Of a stretch of 64,000 bases of DNA, positions 12,101 through 19,669 are shown piece by piece. A model generated the notes under the pieces. It was given only the letters and a program-made list of their open reading frames with translations. It had not been told where the DNA came from and made no database searches. The stretch comes from Ephydatia muelleri. Its lineage: Eukaryota > Porifera > Demospongiae > Spongillida > Spongillidae. How positions within the stretch are numbered: position 1 is the stretch's first letter; each line of letters opens with the position of its first letter. A program made the position numbers and the translations under genes. The stretch is from positions 2,229,569-2,293,568 of the forward strand of contig JABACO010000009.1 of NCBI GenBank assembly GCA_013339895.1. Reading direction: 5' to 3'.

Positions 12101-13892
12101 AAAGCATGGCTCTGGTTAGTAAATACACTGTACATGTGTACATAAAACACTACATATACATACACACAACACATTAACAATATACATGTAGTAATCTGTC
12201 CTATAATGACATCATTGCTTCTATTCTTACTCCCAATCATTTTGCTGACTGCTTCGTTCTAAATGGATAGCACCTGACACTCAGTGAAGATGATTTGAAT
12301 CTGCTCATCCTCTATCAGACCCAGGCAATCCTGCTAAACCAGTTTGCAGTGGAGGTAAGTACTCCTCCTTGTCTTTGTCATGTACTCTATACTCCATATA
12401 TTTACTCACTTTCTCTCCCTCTTCCCCTTCCTGGTCACTCCTCTCCCTCTCCTCTCCCTTCCCTCCTCTCCCTCCCCTCTCCTCCCCAGGCCACACTGGA
12501 GCATGTATCTTCAGCTCAGGGAAGGACAGCTCTGTTCACAACACTTCTCAGACAGGCATCCACTCTGGATCAGCTTCAAGTGCTGGAGTGCCTACTTGAA
12601 ACTTGGGGCGAAGATTCAAGGTGGGGTTTTATTACCTTTGCAGTAACCTTGGTGACTGTCTGTAGAGATATAATTAAAGTTATAGTTTACCATTTTGTAA
12701 ATGTACGCAGACACGAAATGTTCGAAGTATGCACTAAACAGAATGCATGGTAATATGTAGCAGTGTGCACTACATAAAGAATGCTATAGCTTAGTAATCT
12801 TGGGTGGGTGTGCACTAAACAGAGAATGGTTTTTAGGTTCCCAGTTCAGGAGAGCTGGTGTGAGCTCATGGAAGCCATGTCATCAGTGGCTGAAGGAGCC
12901 ACAGGTGTGATCCTAGCCAGGGCTGGCAGGTCCCATGTCCCAGAGGAGGTGAGGCTCTTCATCCAGAGTACACAGGAGGGAGGGGTTTGATCGTCACCTC
13001 TCTCAATTGACCAGGTGGATGAAGCCATTTGGCACAAACTCTCCAGTGGCAGTGTGGTGGATGGTTTGAAGTATTCCCTTGTGGCAGGGGGTGTGGTCAT
13101 GAAGAAATCACTGGAGCAACTGCAGCAGGTATAGTGTATGGCACACCCACCCACTGTGGGAGGTGTCAGGTGTCCGAGGGGAGGGGCCAGAGGGTTTTGG
13201 GGGAAGGGTCAAAGTGACCAATGCATTATGGGAGTGGTTGAAGGGTGAGACCAGGAGTCATGTGACCTATGTTGAAAGGAAGCAAATCTGGGTGAAGTGC
13301 AGAGGGAAGATCGAGGTGGTGGGATGGATTAGATGCAATGGAAGGTAACGAAGGATGGTTGAGGGGAGGGAATTACTGGAGGTGAGACAAGAGGGACAAT
13401 GGTGAGAGGTGTGGTCAAGGAGGCTGTACTTGGGTGGTGGACCAGAAAGGCTAGACAAAGACACGTTTATTAAAAAACCTGTATTTAGTGTTCAGCACTG
13501 TGACGTGTGTTCCCTCGTTCCCAACACTGTACAGGAGTGCTCTGCCCCCATCATGAGTGCAGATGTGTTTGAGCTTCTCATAGTGAAGAAACAAGTGTCT
13601 CTGGTGGTCTCCCTTCCCTTCTACATCCAGTTGTCTGCCCACTTGCAGTCACCTCAAGAAGACATCTCCACGGAGCTCTTCACAAAGGTCTTGAGCTCTC
13701 AGCTTCAGAGCTCTCTGAACGGCTGTCTCTCGACCAACCGGCCAAGCGTGTTAGGGAGGTTGCACAGCAGCTGTTTGATGGTGGCTTCAAGGTTGAGCTG
13801 GAAGTCTTGTGTTGTCCACTCAGCAGTTCCACCCAAACACCCTCACTGTCAGTGATGGTGTGACATATGTGAACAGGCTGATGAGGAGGTGA
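5312..13892 (+). CDS. NBAS: NBAS copy 1, C-terminal part, multi-exon (partial gene, terminal exon frameshifted)
   Basis: NBAS is a very large peripheral ER protein of the NRZ (NBAS-RINT1-ZW10) tethering complex for Golgi-to-ER transport, with a Sec39 domain, and is also implicated in nonsense-mediated mRNA decay. Identification rests on ordered similarity of successive exons to the C-terminal third of animal NBAS: HPFY, YLLALPQ, SLAKPHKVAEWELYM, FYTLLQQC, SLLKKFK, EKLFMTGD, IIRPHCSD, QAILLNQ, then the C-terminal LPFY and GSLVLS stretches. Exon chain: 5312-5549, 5845-5921, 6130-6157 (truncated), 6227-6337, 6529-6604, 7582-7647, 8219-8336, 8387-8502, 8563-8664, 9214-9315, 9789-9983, 11023-11174, 11280-11360, 11501-11609, 12271-12354, 12490-12620, 12837-12948, 13015-13128, 13535-13892. 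Phases agree at most junctions. Missing: roughly 100 residues between the exons at 6130 and 6227, and any N-terminal half. The last exon has two 1-base deletions. Confidence 0.88.
5845..5921 (+). CDS. NBAS: NBAS copy 1 exon b (YLLALPQ)
   Basis: This 77-bp exon joins exon a in phase and encodes VRLAMEHTDLDTLLML then SYLLALPQ, the most recognisable conserved stretch of this part of NBAS. Acceptor aaaag is weak; the alternative ttgtcag at 5854 would break phase with exon a. Donor CAG|gtgtgt is clear. Confidence 0.8.
6130..6157 (+). CDS. NBAS: NBAS copy 1 exon c, truncated
   Basis: Acceptor ttctacag is followed in phase by VTAADQLFS, matching what follows YLLALPQ in the family. After about 28 bp the frame runs into sequence shared with the intron at 46150, then TAG. 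The rest of this exon, and the next roughly 100 residues of the family, are absent between here and 6227, suggesting a deletion breakpoint near 6157. Confidence 0.55.
6227..6337 (+). CDS. NBAS: NBAS copy 1 exon d with a GC-AG intron downstream
   Basis: Acceptor actttgcag; encodes TMDTSMFKTAQSLAKPHK then VAEWELYMAF. Only a GC donor (CACAG|gcaagt) joins in phase to the next exon and preserves the conserved peptide. A GT 4 bases downstream would give the wrong frame. The second copy at 46220-46330 has the same donor. Confidence 0.85.
6342..6381. repeat. (GT)n microsatellite in an NBAS intron
   Basis: GT run starting immediately after the GC donor. The duplicated intron at 46333-46408 also has a GT run of different structure. 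Confidence 0.95.
6529..6604 (+). CDS. NBAS: NBAS copy 1 exon e
   Basis: 76 bp, acceptor gtgtgtag, donor GAG|gtacac. It encodes LPVSDAQKKLGDPKIAEVL, with an S completed across the GC-AG intron. An open twin is at 46505-46580. Confidence 0.83.
7582..7647 (+). CDS. NBAS: NBAS copy 1 exon f
   Basis: 22 codons, phase 0 at both ends, encoding YGLLLVFYTLLQQCAEEE. The family has a similar YFTLLENC-type stretch shortly before the LLKKFK motif. Acceptor accaag follows a pyrimidine-rich tract; donor AAG|gtttgc. Bases just upstream read YPLIPGTK in the same frame, resembling the preceding family residues, so the true 5' boundary is uncertain. Confidence 0.7.
7667..7800. repeat. Minisatellite (GGAGAGGGGAGGAGGTGTAA)
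   Basis: About seven roughly 20-bp purine-rich units in an NBAS intron. Confidence 0.93.
7815..8205. repeat. Very GC-rich tandem repeat (TGTCCGGCGCGGGCGGCGG)
   Basis: About 390 bp of degenerate CCGGCG/GGCGGTGTCC units, far above the local GC content. Long frames on both strands here come from the repeat. The frame that runs into the NBAS exon at 8219 is open throughout, but no splice or start evidence makes it coding. The second NBAS copy lacks it (it diverges at 63623). Confidence 0.92.
8219..8336 (+). CDS. NBAS: NBAS copy 1 exon g (LLKKFK)
   Basis: Encodes SLEYLLPNGDVDLSIHVSL then LKKFKSAVRG, a conserved NBAS segment. Acceptor ctctgtgag at 8218 keeps phase with exon f; ttgcgtag at 8250 is an alternative that does not. 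Donor CGAG|gtaggc. The twin at 63624 begins exactly at TTCTCTTG. Confidence 0.82.
8387..8502 (+). CDS. NBAS: NBAS copy 1 exon h
   Basis: 116 bp, in phase, encoding MDYKTLMTGED through LAAKIPCK. Acceptor atataag, donor AAG|gtgacc. The twin at 63760-63873 has two 1-base deletions. Confidence 0.83.
8563..8664 (+). CDS. NBAS: NBAS copy 1 exon i
   Basis: 34 codons, phase 0, acceptor cctccctag, donor AAG|gtggga. Contains VFRVFAEKLFMTGDG, matching the LFWTGD-type motif of the family. Confidence 0.86.
8826..9080. repeat. 15-bp minisatellite (ACCATCACCTCCCCT)
   Basis: About 17 nearly perfect 15-bp units in an NBAS intron. Because 15 is divisible by 3, all frames remain open; this is not coding evidence. 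Confidence 0.96.
9140..9212. repeat. (CA)n microsatellite supplying an NBAS splice acceptor
   Basis: The CA run ends directly in cacacag|GAT, so the acceptor of the next NBAS exon lies inside the microsatellite. Confidence 0.95.
9214..9315 (+). CDS. NBAS: NBAS copy 1 exon j
   Basis: Encodes DDWIERLTACGEYLNQLGH then RELCTFAETTYSHPI. The better-looking donor AAAG|gtcagc at 9323 would include an in-frame TAA at 9319. Donor ATA|gtctaa at 9316 keeps the frame. The 3' boundary is therefore uncertain, or the exon is damaged. Confidence 0.75.
9789..9983 (+). CDS. NBAS: NBAS copy 1 exon k
   Basis: 65 codons, phase 0, acceptor acaagcag (alternative 3 bp upstream), donor GAG|gtcagc. Starts LPLSTRIELLGQLLKLW and ends ALKRPQECSE. 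Position and pattern fit the helical segment between the SHP stretch and the acidic stretch of NBAS. Confidence 0.8.
9984..11022. other. Intron-like AT-rich stretch
   Basis: No exon recognised here, although the family has additional residues between the flanking exons. A 20-bp minisatellite is at 10317-10435. Confidence 0.5.
10317..10435. repeat. 20-bp minisatellite (TTAGGTTAGCTGGGCTTTGA)
   Basis: Five to six units with a GC/AC alternation (TTAGCTGG or TTAACTGG). Confidence 0.93.
11023..11174 (+). CDS. NBAS: NBAS copy 1 exon l
   Basis: 152 bp, acceptor tcctctag, donor CTAAG|gtaggg. Encodes VYAVCSKMVASGLRLDVVG and onward to ALSHALEEL, ending in phase 2. Confidence 0.82.
11280..11360 (+). 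CDS. NBAS: NBAS copy 1 exon m
   Basis: 81 bp, in phase with its neighbours, acceptor cacttag, donor GAAAG|gtgaag. Encodes HTDSEPQDALCKIETVIS, equivalent to the DPLKVLEG-type stretch of the family. Confidence 0.8.
11501..11609 (+). CDS. NBAS: NBAS copy 1 exon n
   Basis: Acceptor ctccctccag, donor AAAAG|gtaaca. Encodes GRLVSSGQVLAIIRPHCSD then RALLHIIEK, matching the conserved WLRPFCxDD...VLQIL stretch of animal NBAS. Confidence 0.87.
11862..11884 (-). other. Poly-T tract: possible poly(A) tail of a minus-strand retrocopy
   Basis: On the minus strand AATAAA lies about 12 nt before a run of 20 or more A (aataaatctcaaggtga then A-tract). This arrangement looks like a reverse-transcribed 3' end within an NBAS intron. 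No gene body was identified upstream on that strand. Confidence 0.35.
12271..12354 (+). CDS. NBAS: NBAS copy 1 exon o
   Basis: 28 codons, acceptor atggatag, donor GAG|gtaagt. Encodes HLTLSEDDLNLLILYQTQ then AILLNQ, matching the FHLTEEDSKLLVFFRxxAIL stretch of the family. Confidence 0.88.
12490..12620 (+). CDS. NBAS: NBAS copy 1 exon p
   Basis: 131 bp, acceptor ctcctccccag, donor TCAAG|gtgggg. Encodes ALFTTLLRQASTLDQL and VLECLLETWGED, matching the LFMELLESS...LVLLLQAW stretch. Confidence 0.87.
12837..12948 (+). CDS. NBAS: NBAS copy 1 exon q
   Basis: 112 bp, acceptor gtttttag, donor GAG|gtgagg. Encodes FPVQESWCELMEAMSSV and VILARAGRSHVPEE, in phase with exons p and r. Confidence 0.85.
13015..13128 (+). 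CDS. NBAS: NBAS copy 1 exon r
   Basis: 38 codons, phase 0, acceptor attgaccag, donor CAG|gtatag. Encodes VDEAIWHKLSSGSVVDGLK and ends SLEQLQQ. Confidence 0.85.
13535..13892 (+). pseudogene. NBAS: NBAS copy 1 terminal exon, frameshifted
   Basis: Acceptor actgtacag; the exon starts ECSAPIMSADVFELLI and contains the conserved LVVSLPFYIQ stretch. Compared with the intact twin at 49904-50263 it is 2 bp shorter. One base is lost near 13697 (gagctctcag against gagctgctcag) and one near 13792 (aaggttgagc against aaggctgcagc). The reading frame is lost after about 55 codons, removing the conserved C-terminal half including the GSLVLS segment. Could be real decay, allelic loss or consensus error. Confidence 0.8.
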
Positions 13893-14632
13893 AGTGTGGT
13901 GCAATAACCGTGCATCATCGTCATCATGTGGGAAATGACACAATTTTCTGTGTACATGTTAGCAGCATTTGAAATCATGTGATTTATTTGATCAGCTTTC
14001 TAACACCCTAAAGAGATCATAGTGTGCTGAGGGTTGGGTTTAATAGAGTTGGTACATGTTTTATAATTTATTATTAAAATTTGTGTATCAATTGTGTACA
14101 TAATGATGGTGAAAACTAATAGAAAATCCAACAACGATCAATGCTACAATGAAGTTCATAGTCAAGAAATAATGATTTCTCATAATAATCATTGTCAACT
14201 CATGCCAACTTTTGCAATTGTTACAAGCTAGGCTGACCTTTGTCATTTTGAGGGCCACTAATCTATTTCAACAGGAATCACGAACCTAATAATAATGTTT
14301 GCATGTGTTTATTGTGTTATTTATGCTATCATTTAAAACATATCATATAGGGATTGAGGTGCTGTATTTGTCTGTGCAGTCTGTTATTTCAGTATAACCA
14401 CTGCAATATTTCATCATGAAAACCAAACGACATTTCAAAAATGCGAGGACTTTGAATATTTGGTCACGATTTCAATTTAATTCTGAACTTGGGATTGGTA
14501 GAGTGTGTTTATTTCATTACTCTAGGCAGATGAAGGGGCCCTTTTGACCATTATTTGTATTTAGGTTATGTGTATCGCATTGTTATGTGTTTACATTCCA
14601 ATTATTGTCATAGTCTGGGGACCGACTAACGG
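13893..14632. other. AT-rich 3' flank of NBAS
   Basis: No gene seen. The first ~190 bp are shared with 50264-50450, marking the extent of the terminal-exon duplication. Confidence 0.6.
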
Positions 14633-14674
14633 TTGTTTTTATTTTTAAATAATAATAATAATATAAATCAAGTA

Positions 14675-15411
14675 GACAAGGCCAGAATACTAGCCATCTC
14701 TGCTCCCCAAGCACATGCATGGCTGAGGGCACGGCCATCTCCAAAATTGGGGTTAGACCTGCTGCCCAATGAAGTCCAAGCCTTAGTGAAATGGTGGCTC
14801 GGGCTTCCAGTTTTCACTGATGCAGATGCCTGCCCACATTGCTCCCAAACCCTAGACATCCATGGGCACCATGCCCTGATATGCCATGCAGGTGGTGATG
14901 TAGTCACAAGGCACAACCGCCTTCGTGACAGCTTTGCAGATTTCTAAAGTAGGGCTTGTCTTGCCCCTGAGGCTGTGGGCTCACCTCTACAAAGGACAGA
15001 ACGTCCGGCTGATGTGTTGGTGCCTAACTGGTCTCTCTCACGTTCAGCAGCATTTGACCTGAAGGTCATCAATCCACTCAACTCAAACTTTTTATTGGGA
15101 GCGAGCATGACTTCAGGTCATACTGCTGAGCTGGGAGAGAAGGACAAACACTCCAAAAATGACATTCCCTGTACAGAGAGAGGTTGGGTCTGTGTCCCAT
15201 TGGTCGTGGAGGTATTTGGTGGTTGGGGAAATGAGGCACAAGAAGCCCTCTCAAGGGTTGCCAAAAAGCTAGCCCCATCAGAACAAGTCGTTTCTGGCCT
15301 GAGGTGTTAGCCTCAATGTACTGCCACCTGGGCATTACACTGATGAGCCAGAATGCTAGGGCTTTACTTGGAAGAAGATCCACAAGTGAAGTCGATCATT
15401 GTTTAGTGTAG
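14675..15411 (+). pseudogene. Retroelement protein remnant: zinc knuckle plus PD-(D/E)XK-like domain
   Basis: One frame runs from about 14675 (KARILAISAPQAHAWL), interrupted by TAA at 14945, to TAG at 15308, then continues after a 1-base shift to TAG at 15409. Features in order: a conserved PQAHAWLRA...WWLGLPV lead-in, a zinc-knuckle-like CPHC...HGHHALICH followed by RHNRLRD, then RPADVLVPNWSLSR...AFDLKV, which fits a PD...DxK nuclease core, then VEVFGGWGNEA and a terminal LGITLMSQNARALL. This architecture is typical of C-terminal regions of reverse-transcriptase elements with restriction-like endonucleases. The reverse transcriptase itself is missing. Clearly a decayed copy. Confidence 0.7.
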
Positions 15412-15654
15412 CTCAGTATTTAGTTTTACATCTGAGTAGTTTAAATATCATGTATGCTTCCACATTGCAAGGTATACTTATGTGAACTAAAGGCGGCAGT
15501 CAGACAGTAAACTAAAGAATAGATGAGACCTGTGCAACCTTTGTAATCAGGTCGACAGGGGAGTGGTTAAAGGCATGGCCTATAGTTGATCGAGCTCCTC
15601 TGATGCACATGATGGAGGAGCGTGGAAGGGAGAAGGAGAGATGGCATCGAATCC

Positions 15655-15905
15655 AGACCATGGTTGAACTATAAGAAACGAGCCTATGAGCGTCGGATCC
15701 TCGAAGTTGAGCATGCCTCCTTCACCCGACTCATCTTCTCTGCTACTGGAGGCTTAGGAAGGGAGGCCACAGTGGTTTACAAACGCATTGCTACCCAGCT
15801 CTCAGCAAAGTGGGGCCACTCTTATAGTTCAACCATGGCCTGGATTCGATGCCATCTTACCTTCTCCCTTCTTACTGATGTCCAACTATCAAACCTACCA
15901 ACGAC
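15655..15905 (+). pseudogene. Second retroelement remnant (EVEHASFTRLIFS...GREATVVYKR)
   Basis: An open frame encodes KRAYERRILEVEHASFTRL and later GGLGREATVVYKRIA and STMAWIRCHLTFSLL. These stretches characterise the C-terminal tail found in many animal retroelement ORFs (KKRxYxxRxxEVEHGxFTPLVFS type). It lies 240 bp after the first remnant in the same orientation, so both probably come from related elements. The frame runs into the inverted repeat at 15880. Confidence 0.6.
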
Positions 15906-15980
15906 AATAATAGTCTGGGGACCCGACTATCAGTCGGGTCCCCAAACTATTATTGTCGTTGGTAGGTCTGATAGTTGGAC
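15880..15980. repeat. 48-bp inverted repeat with 5-nt loop
   Basis: Arms 15880-15927 and 15933-15980 match with two mismatches. They contain TAGTCTGGGGACCCGAC, also seen at 14612-14627 and, in reverse, at 63133-63149. It may be the fused ends of a foldback element. Its right edge is exactly the target duplication of the next element. Confidence 0.88.
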
Positions 15981-16084
15981 CAGAGATAATATATAGAGGG
16001 ATTGGAAACCCACCCACATATCAAAGAGCTACATGTAGAGCTTTATTTGTTCTGTTGTTGAGAATGTTGCCTGCATCAGTCACC

Positions 16085-16141
16085 ACTGGCAAGGACACCA
16101 TTGGCAAGGACACCACTGGCAAGGACACCATTGGCAAGGTG
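16085..16141. repeat. 15-bp tandem repeat (CAAGGACACCATTGG)
   Basis: Four units alternating ACCATTGG and ACCACTGG, inside the family A element. Confidence 0.9.
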
Positions 16142-16208
16142 GATGAGCAGCCTTCTTGTGATTTTTGATTCTTCTTACGGTAAGCCAACCTCAATTTCCT
16201 ACCCATTG

Positions 16209-16236
16209 CAGAGATAATATATAAATATTATCTCTG
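16209..16236. mobile_element. 28-bp palindromic minimal member of family A with its own 7-bp target duplication
   Basis: CAGAGATAATATAT is followed directly by AAATATTATCTCTG, i.e. two transposon tips back to back, flanked by CCCATTG on both sides (16202-16208, 16237-16243). It looks like an insertion reduced to its ends. Confidence 0.75.
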
Positions 16237-17225
16237 CCCATTGGTGCTCCTTTTGTACAAGGCATTCATGCCAAAATGTACTGATTCAGCACTACATCAC
16301 ATCATACAAGAGATAATCATACCTGGAAAGAAAGCTTGATCAATCCTTGGTAGGAGCTCTCCAGACCAACACAGAGTACAACGTCTAGGCCTACCCGTAT
16401 AGAAGAAAAGATCATATGAGGAAAGTCAGTTCAGAGTACTCTGGCTTATTAAAATAACCATGTACATTGAACGCGTCCATGCATTACAATTGATACACTT
16501 TCGCGGAGTGAGCAGGGCCCAAACAACTTTTGATTCGAACCAAAACAAGCATCGGTCAAGTTATCAACATAGCACAATCAGAAAATATACCTTACACTAT
16601 CATCTTTCCAGGTAGTGCGGCGATACAGGTACAAAACGGAAGGGACTCCAAAAGTCAAACAAAAGCCAGAAACACGCGTTTTGCTTGACAGGAGCTCTCC
16701 AAAACACCTTTCTGTCACTCACAACACCGAGATCTACCTGTTGCAGCAAAAATGAACCGCATATGTCATACAGGAAAGCCGATGGAGGTACAAAACGACG
16801 CCGTGTCAAGATGGCGCCCCGAAGACAAAGGAATACAACTTTTTTTAACAAGGCTCACAACAAATGTAGCGTAAAACTGTATTCCCTCACGCCTTTACTA
16901 TCTTACAAATCGAATTTGCTGGGCTGTTGTCGCACAAAACTCCACTGAATTTGACAAAAAATCGATCTCTACTCGTACTCCCGCCTTTTCGATTATGCAC
17001 GTTTATAGGTGCGATTCGCACTAGATATAGCCCTGTCCGCGTGCATTGCATAGAGAGTATACGCATGCGTGGGTGGGTTTCCAATCCCTCTATATATTAT
17101 CTCTGGTTGGACATCTGTAATTTGGTCTAGCAACCTTCGAAGAGGTCATCATTTCTGTTTGGTATAAATTAACCTCTTCTGGACTGTGTATTTATCCGTT
17201 TGTCACTTTTTTCTACTAATCAGAA

Positions 17226-17309
17226 CGTACAGCGATAATAGTTACGTCATGTAGGTCTGAGGAAGAGATTAAAGCACGGCAGTTTATTTTTGGTATGCAA
17301 AGTGGATAT
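17226..17309 (+). CDS. Low-confidence exon candidate
   Basis: An open frame ends TCRSEEEIKARQFIFGMQS then meets a strong donor G|gtaagt at 17310. The upstream acceptor ctaatcag is plausible. No partner exon or family was recognised. Confidence 0.2.
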
Positions 17310-17449
17310 GGTAAGTGTCTTCTATTTATGCTTTGGGTCTTGACGCTCACTAGCGATCCTTAGTAATGTAATGCGACTTGTCTTCCCGTTAGATGATAAA
17401 GGACTTGGGCCGGCCGGTATAGAAGTGTGGTTCTCCTCCACACCCCTAG

Positions 17450-17515
17450 TCTGTTGGGCTCCACCCCTGAGAGGGGTCATGCCATCACAGCTGCACACAA
17501 TGGCCAGTTCTTCAT
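17450..17515 (+). pseudogene. Damaged copy of the exon seen at 23308 and 26680
   Basis: Acceptor cacccctag is kept, 9 bp are deleted in frame near the start, and the donor is destroyed (ttcatgttgg instead of ttcaagttag). Pieces of the same duplicated unit recur at 23276-23395 and 26646-26770. Confidence 0.5.
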
Positions 17516-17699
17516 GTTGGAGGTACATGTTAGTATTAACATTAGTTATTAGAGATGTTAGGAAAAAGTATCAGGAATGTATGTTAAATTATTGTGGTCC
17601 ATGTCAGCTAGTACTTACTGCACTCCAGTGTGATACTAGCATCTTTAGTTCCTATGCTGAGGTACAGATGCACTGTGTTAGCTGGTAGAGTGGTACAAG

Positions 17700-18800
17700 T
17701 TAAATGGTCGCTATGTTTTAACCAGTTAGTAGTACTGTTCCCCAACTGCTAAAAATGCTTGTGGATTCATTTTGTGTTCTCCATCAAATGAGACCCTCTG
17801 AAAGGCAGTAACTGCAGAGAGCGTATTGAGGTGACTAATTATCCACCATGCACCCCAAGTCATACACTGCCTTTGTCCTATGGTTTGGGCGGGAGGTGAA
17901 AGCACTGGCTAAACAGGTGCCCAGACCCTGACCTTGACACTCAGGAGGGCACAAAGAACAGTGATTTGTGGCACTTGTGTGGAGTGAGCTCTCCTAACTA
18001 CCGATTACACGAGCGGGCGAAATACATATACATACACCACATTTAATAACTTTAATAGTGAGTTTAGAGGTCTTCACCAAATGAAGGCTGTCCGACTGGT
18101 GGAACATGTGCTTGCTTGCAGCTCATGCATGAGCCTCCCCTCCCAATGACTGCACACCCCATTGGGTTAACCCTTGAACTGCAAATGGTGCCTGTTGCTG
18201 CTGAACAGAAAATTACAAAGCGCAAGCAGTCCTTGTTGCAGCCTCTCAACAAGCTCATTCTGACCCTCCCACCACACACACACACTCCCCCACATAACAC
18301 TGTACACTGTACAATGGCCATGCATTCATAACAGAGCACTATCTTCATTACCTTCATTTGCCTTTAAAGTCTCCACAAAAACACATGAATAGATAGCCCC
18401 ATGCAGAGGCAATGATGTCTATTGCATTACTCAGCAATGAAGATCATAATCAATTACAACACTAAAGTTTACACAAGTCATTCCGCACTTGAACGGCATA
18501 AAGACAACTAGAAAGCACAAAAAGGTGCTCTTCGCAGTTCTAGGGTAAACTTGATTTAACACTTTCAAATGGGGATTTTAAATGGTATGTTGCTATATTA
18601 AAATGCCTTGTAAACTGCTAACCTTTATTGATGCACACCTTTCCTGGACAGTGCGATACTACCGTATTCAGCTACTCACGTCTGTCCTCTCTTTCTGGGG
18701 AACCTGTGGCTGGGGAGGAGGAAGAAGGGGAGGAAGAGGGGTTGGGTCCATTGACTGCCTGCTGTTTTCAGTGCACATAAAATCCATTCTATAGATGTAT
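17700..18800. other. No gene recognised
   Basis: Only short unsupported frames occur here. Confidence 0.5.
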
Positions 18801-18809
18801 TGTGTATAT

Positions 18810-19480
18810 TGTGACATGCAACACAATCACAATGTAATGCACATACATCACAACATGAACACTTTGTTTCAGTACACTCAGATTCCACATTGTCAATGAA
18901 ATGTGCAAGGAGAATCTGGCGACGACAAATAGCTGTATTTTTGCAATACTTTTTTATTAAGATAAAACCTTCCACTCCTTTCAGAGGAACATAGTATAAC
19001 ACAGCTTCAGTTTCTTGCATGTATTGTCGATGTCTCCTGAAGGACTCCAGTGAATGATTATACGAACATTTGGGCAATCCATCCCATGCCATAAGCTATG
19101 GTGGCAACAACTATATGCAGTTTAGAATTTGGATTGGAGATATTGTGTATGATGCTTTCTTTCACAGTTGGTGTTGTGCAGGCAGTAAACATATCTACCA
19201 TGTGAAAGTGAGCTAGATCTATAGCTCCACAAGGTTCTGTCATGTCAGGTCCGAGCGTTGAATGAACGAAAACATAAATCATAGAGCAAATGTCATAAGT
19301 ATGGCAGTAGATGATAGTTCCGGTTGCTTTTGTGCGATGTTGCCTTACGTCTTTAACTAATGACACAAACATGTAACAGACTTTGGATCAATACTGTACT
19401 TAATATTCAACCTATTTGGAGCTTGTATGACTACCAATGGTTTCACCATTCCAAGTGTGTGACACAAATGTACGAGTACT
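18810..19480 (-). pseudogene. RecQ-like DNA helicase pseudogene
   Basis: Minus-strand fragments in order: NRLNIKYSIDP (entry to RecA domain 2), TIIYCHTYDICSMIYVF, LGPDMTEPCG...VDMFTACTT...VKESI, then VVATIAYGMG (the helicase VVATxAFGMG motif), then after a frameshift near 19080 DCPNVRIIIHW, then in another frame YMQETEAVLYYV, KKYCKNTAICRRQILLAHF and KCSCCDVC, which is the RecQ zinc-binding module with its cysteines. At least three frame changes and an internal stop near 19365 show it is dead. The conserved arginine-rich QETGRxGRDG motif is largely lost. Such RecQ-like helicases are multi-copy in some marine invertebrates. The N-terminal ATP-binding domain is not seen. Confidence 0.75.
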
Positions 19481-19669
19481 TGTTGTGGCAGTTGCTGTTA
19501 AAGCCATCATCTTCACATGCTCAGGAACCAGGCTACGCATGCACGCATCCTAATTCAGGGAAGGCTTCTCTATCTATGATGGCCCCACAAGGCTTTATTT
19601 AGAGTCACATGCCATCCTTCATCAACATAGCATTGTTTATTCCTTCATCAAGAATGAAATTGTTTGTGA

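Larger units (their letters stand above)
15981..17105. mobile_element. Non-autonomous DNA transposon, 37-bp inverted ends, 7-bp target duplication (family A)
   Basis: Begins CAGAGATAATATATAGAGG and ends with its reverse complement; the inverted ends match over about 37 bp (15981-16017, 17069-17105). Flanking direct repeat GTTGGAC lies at 15974-15980 and 17106-17112. No transposase was recognised in the 1125 bp. A second copy lies at 33274-34515, and a 28-bp member is nested inside this one. The superfamily is undecided: 7 bp is unusual for hAT (8), though a hAT-like transposase tail lies beside related ends at 40107 and 62954. Confidence 0.9.
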
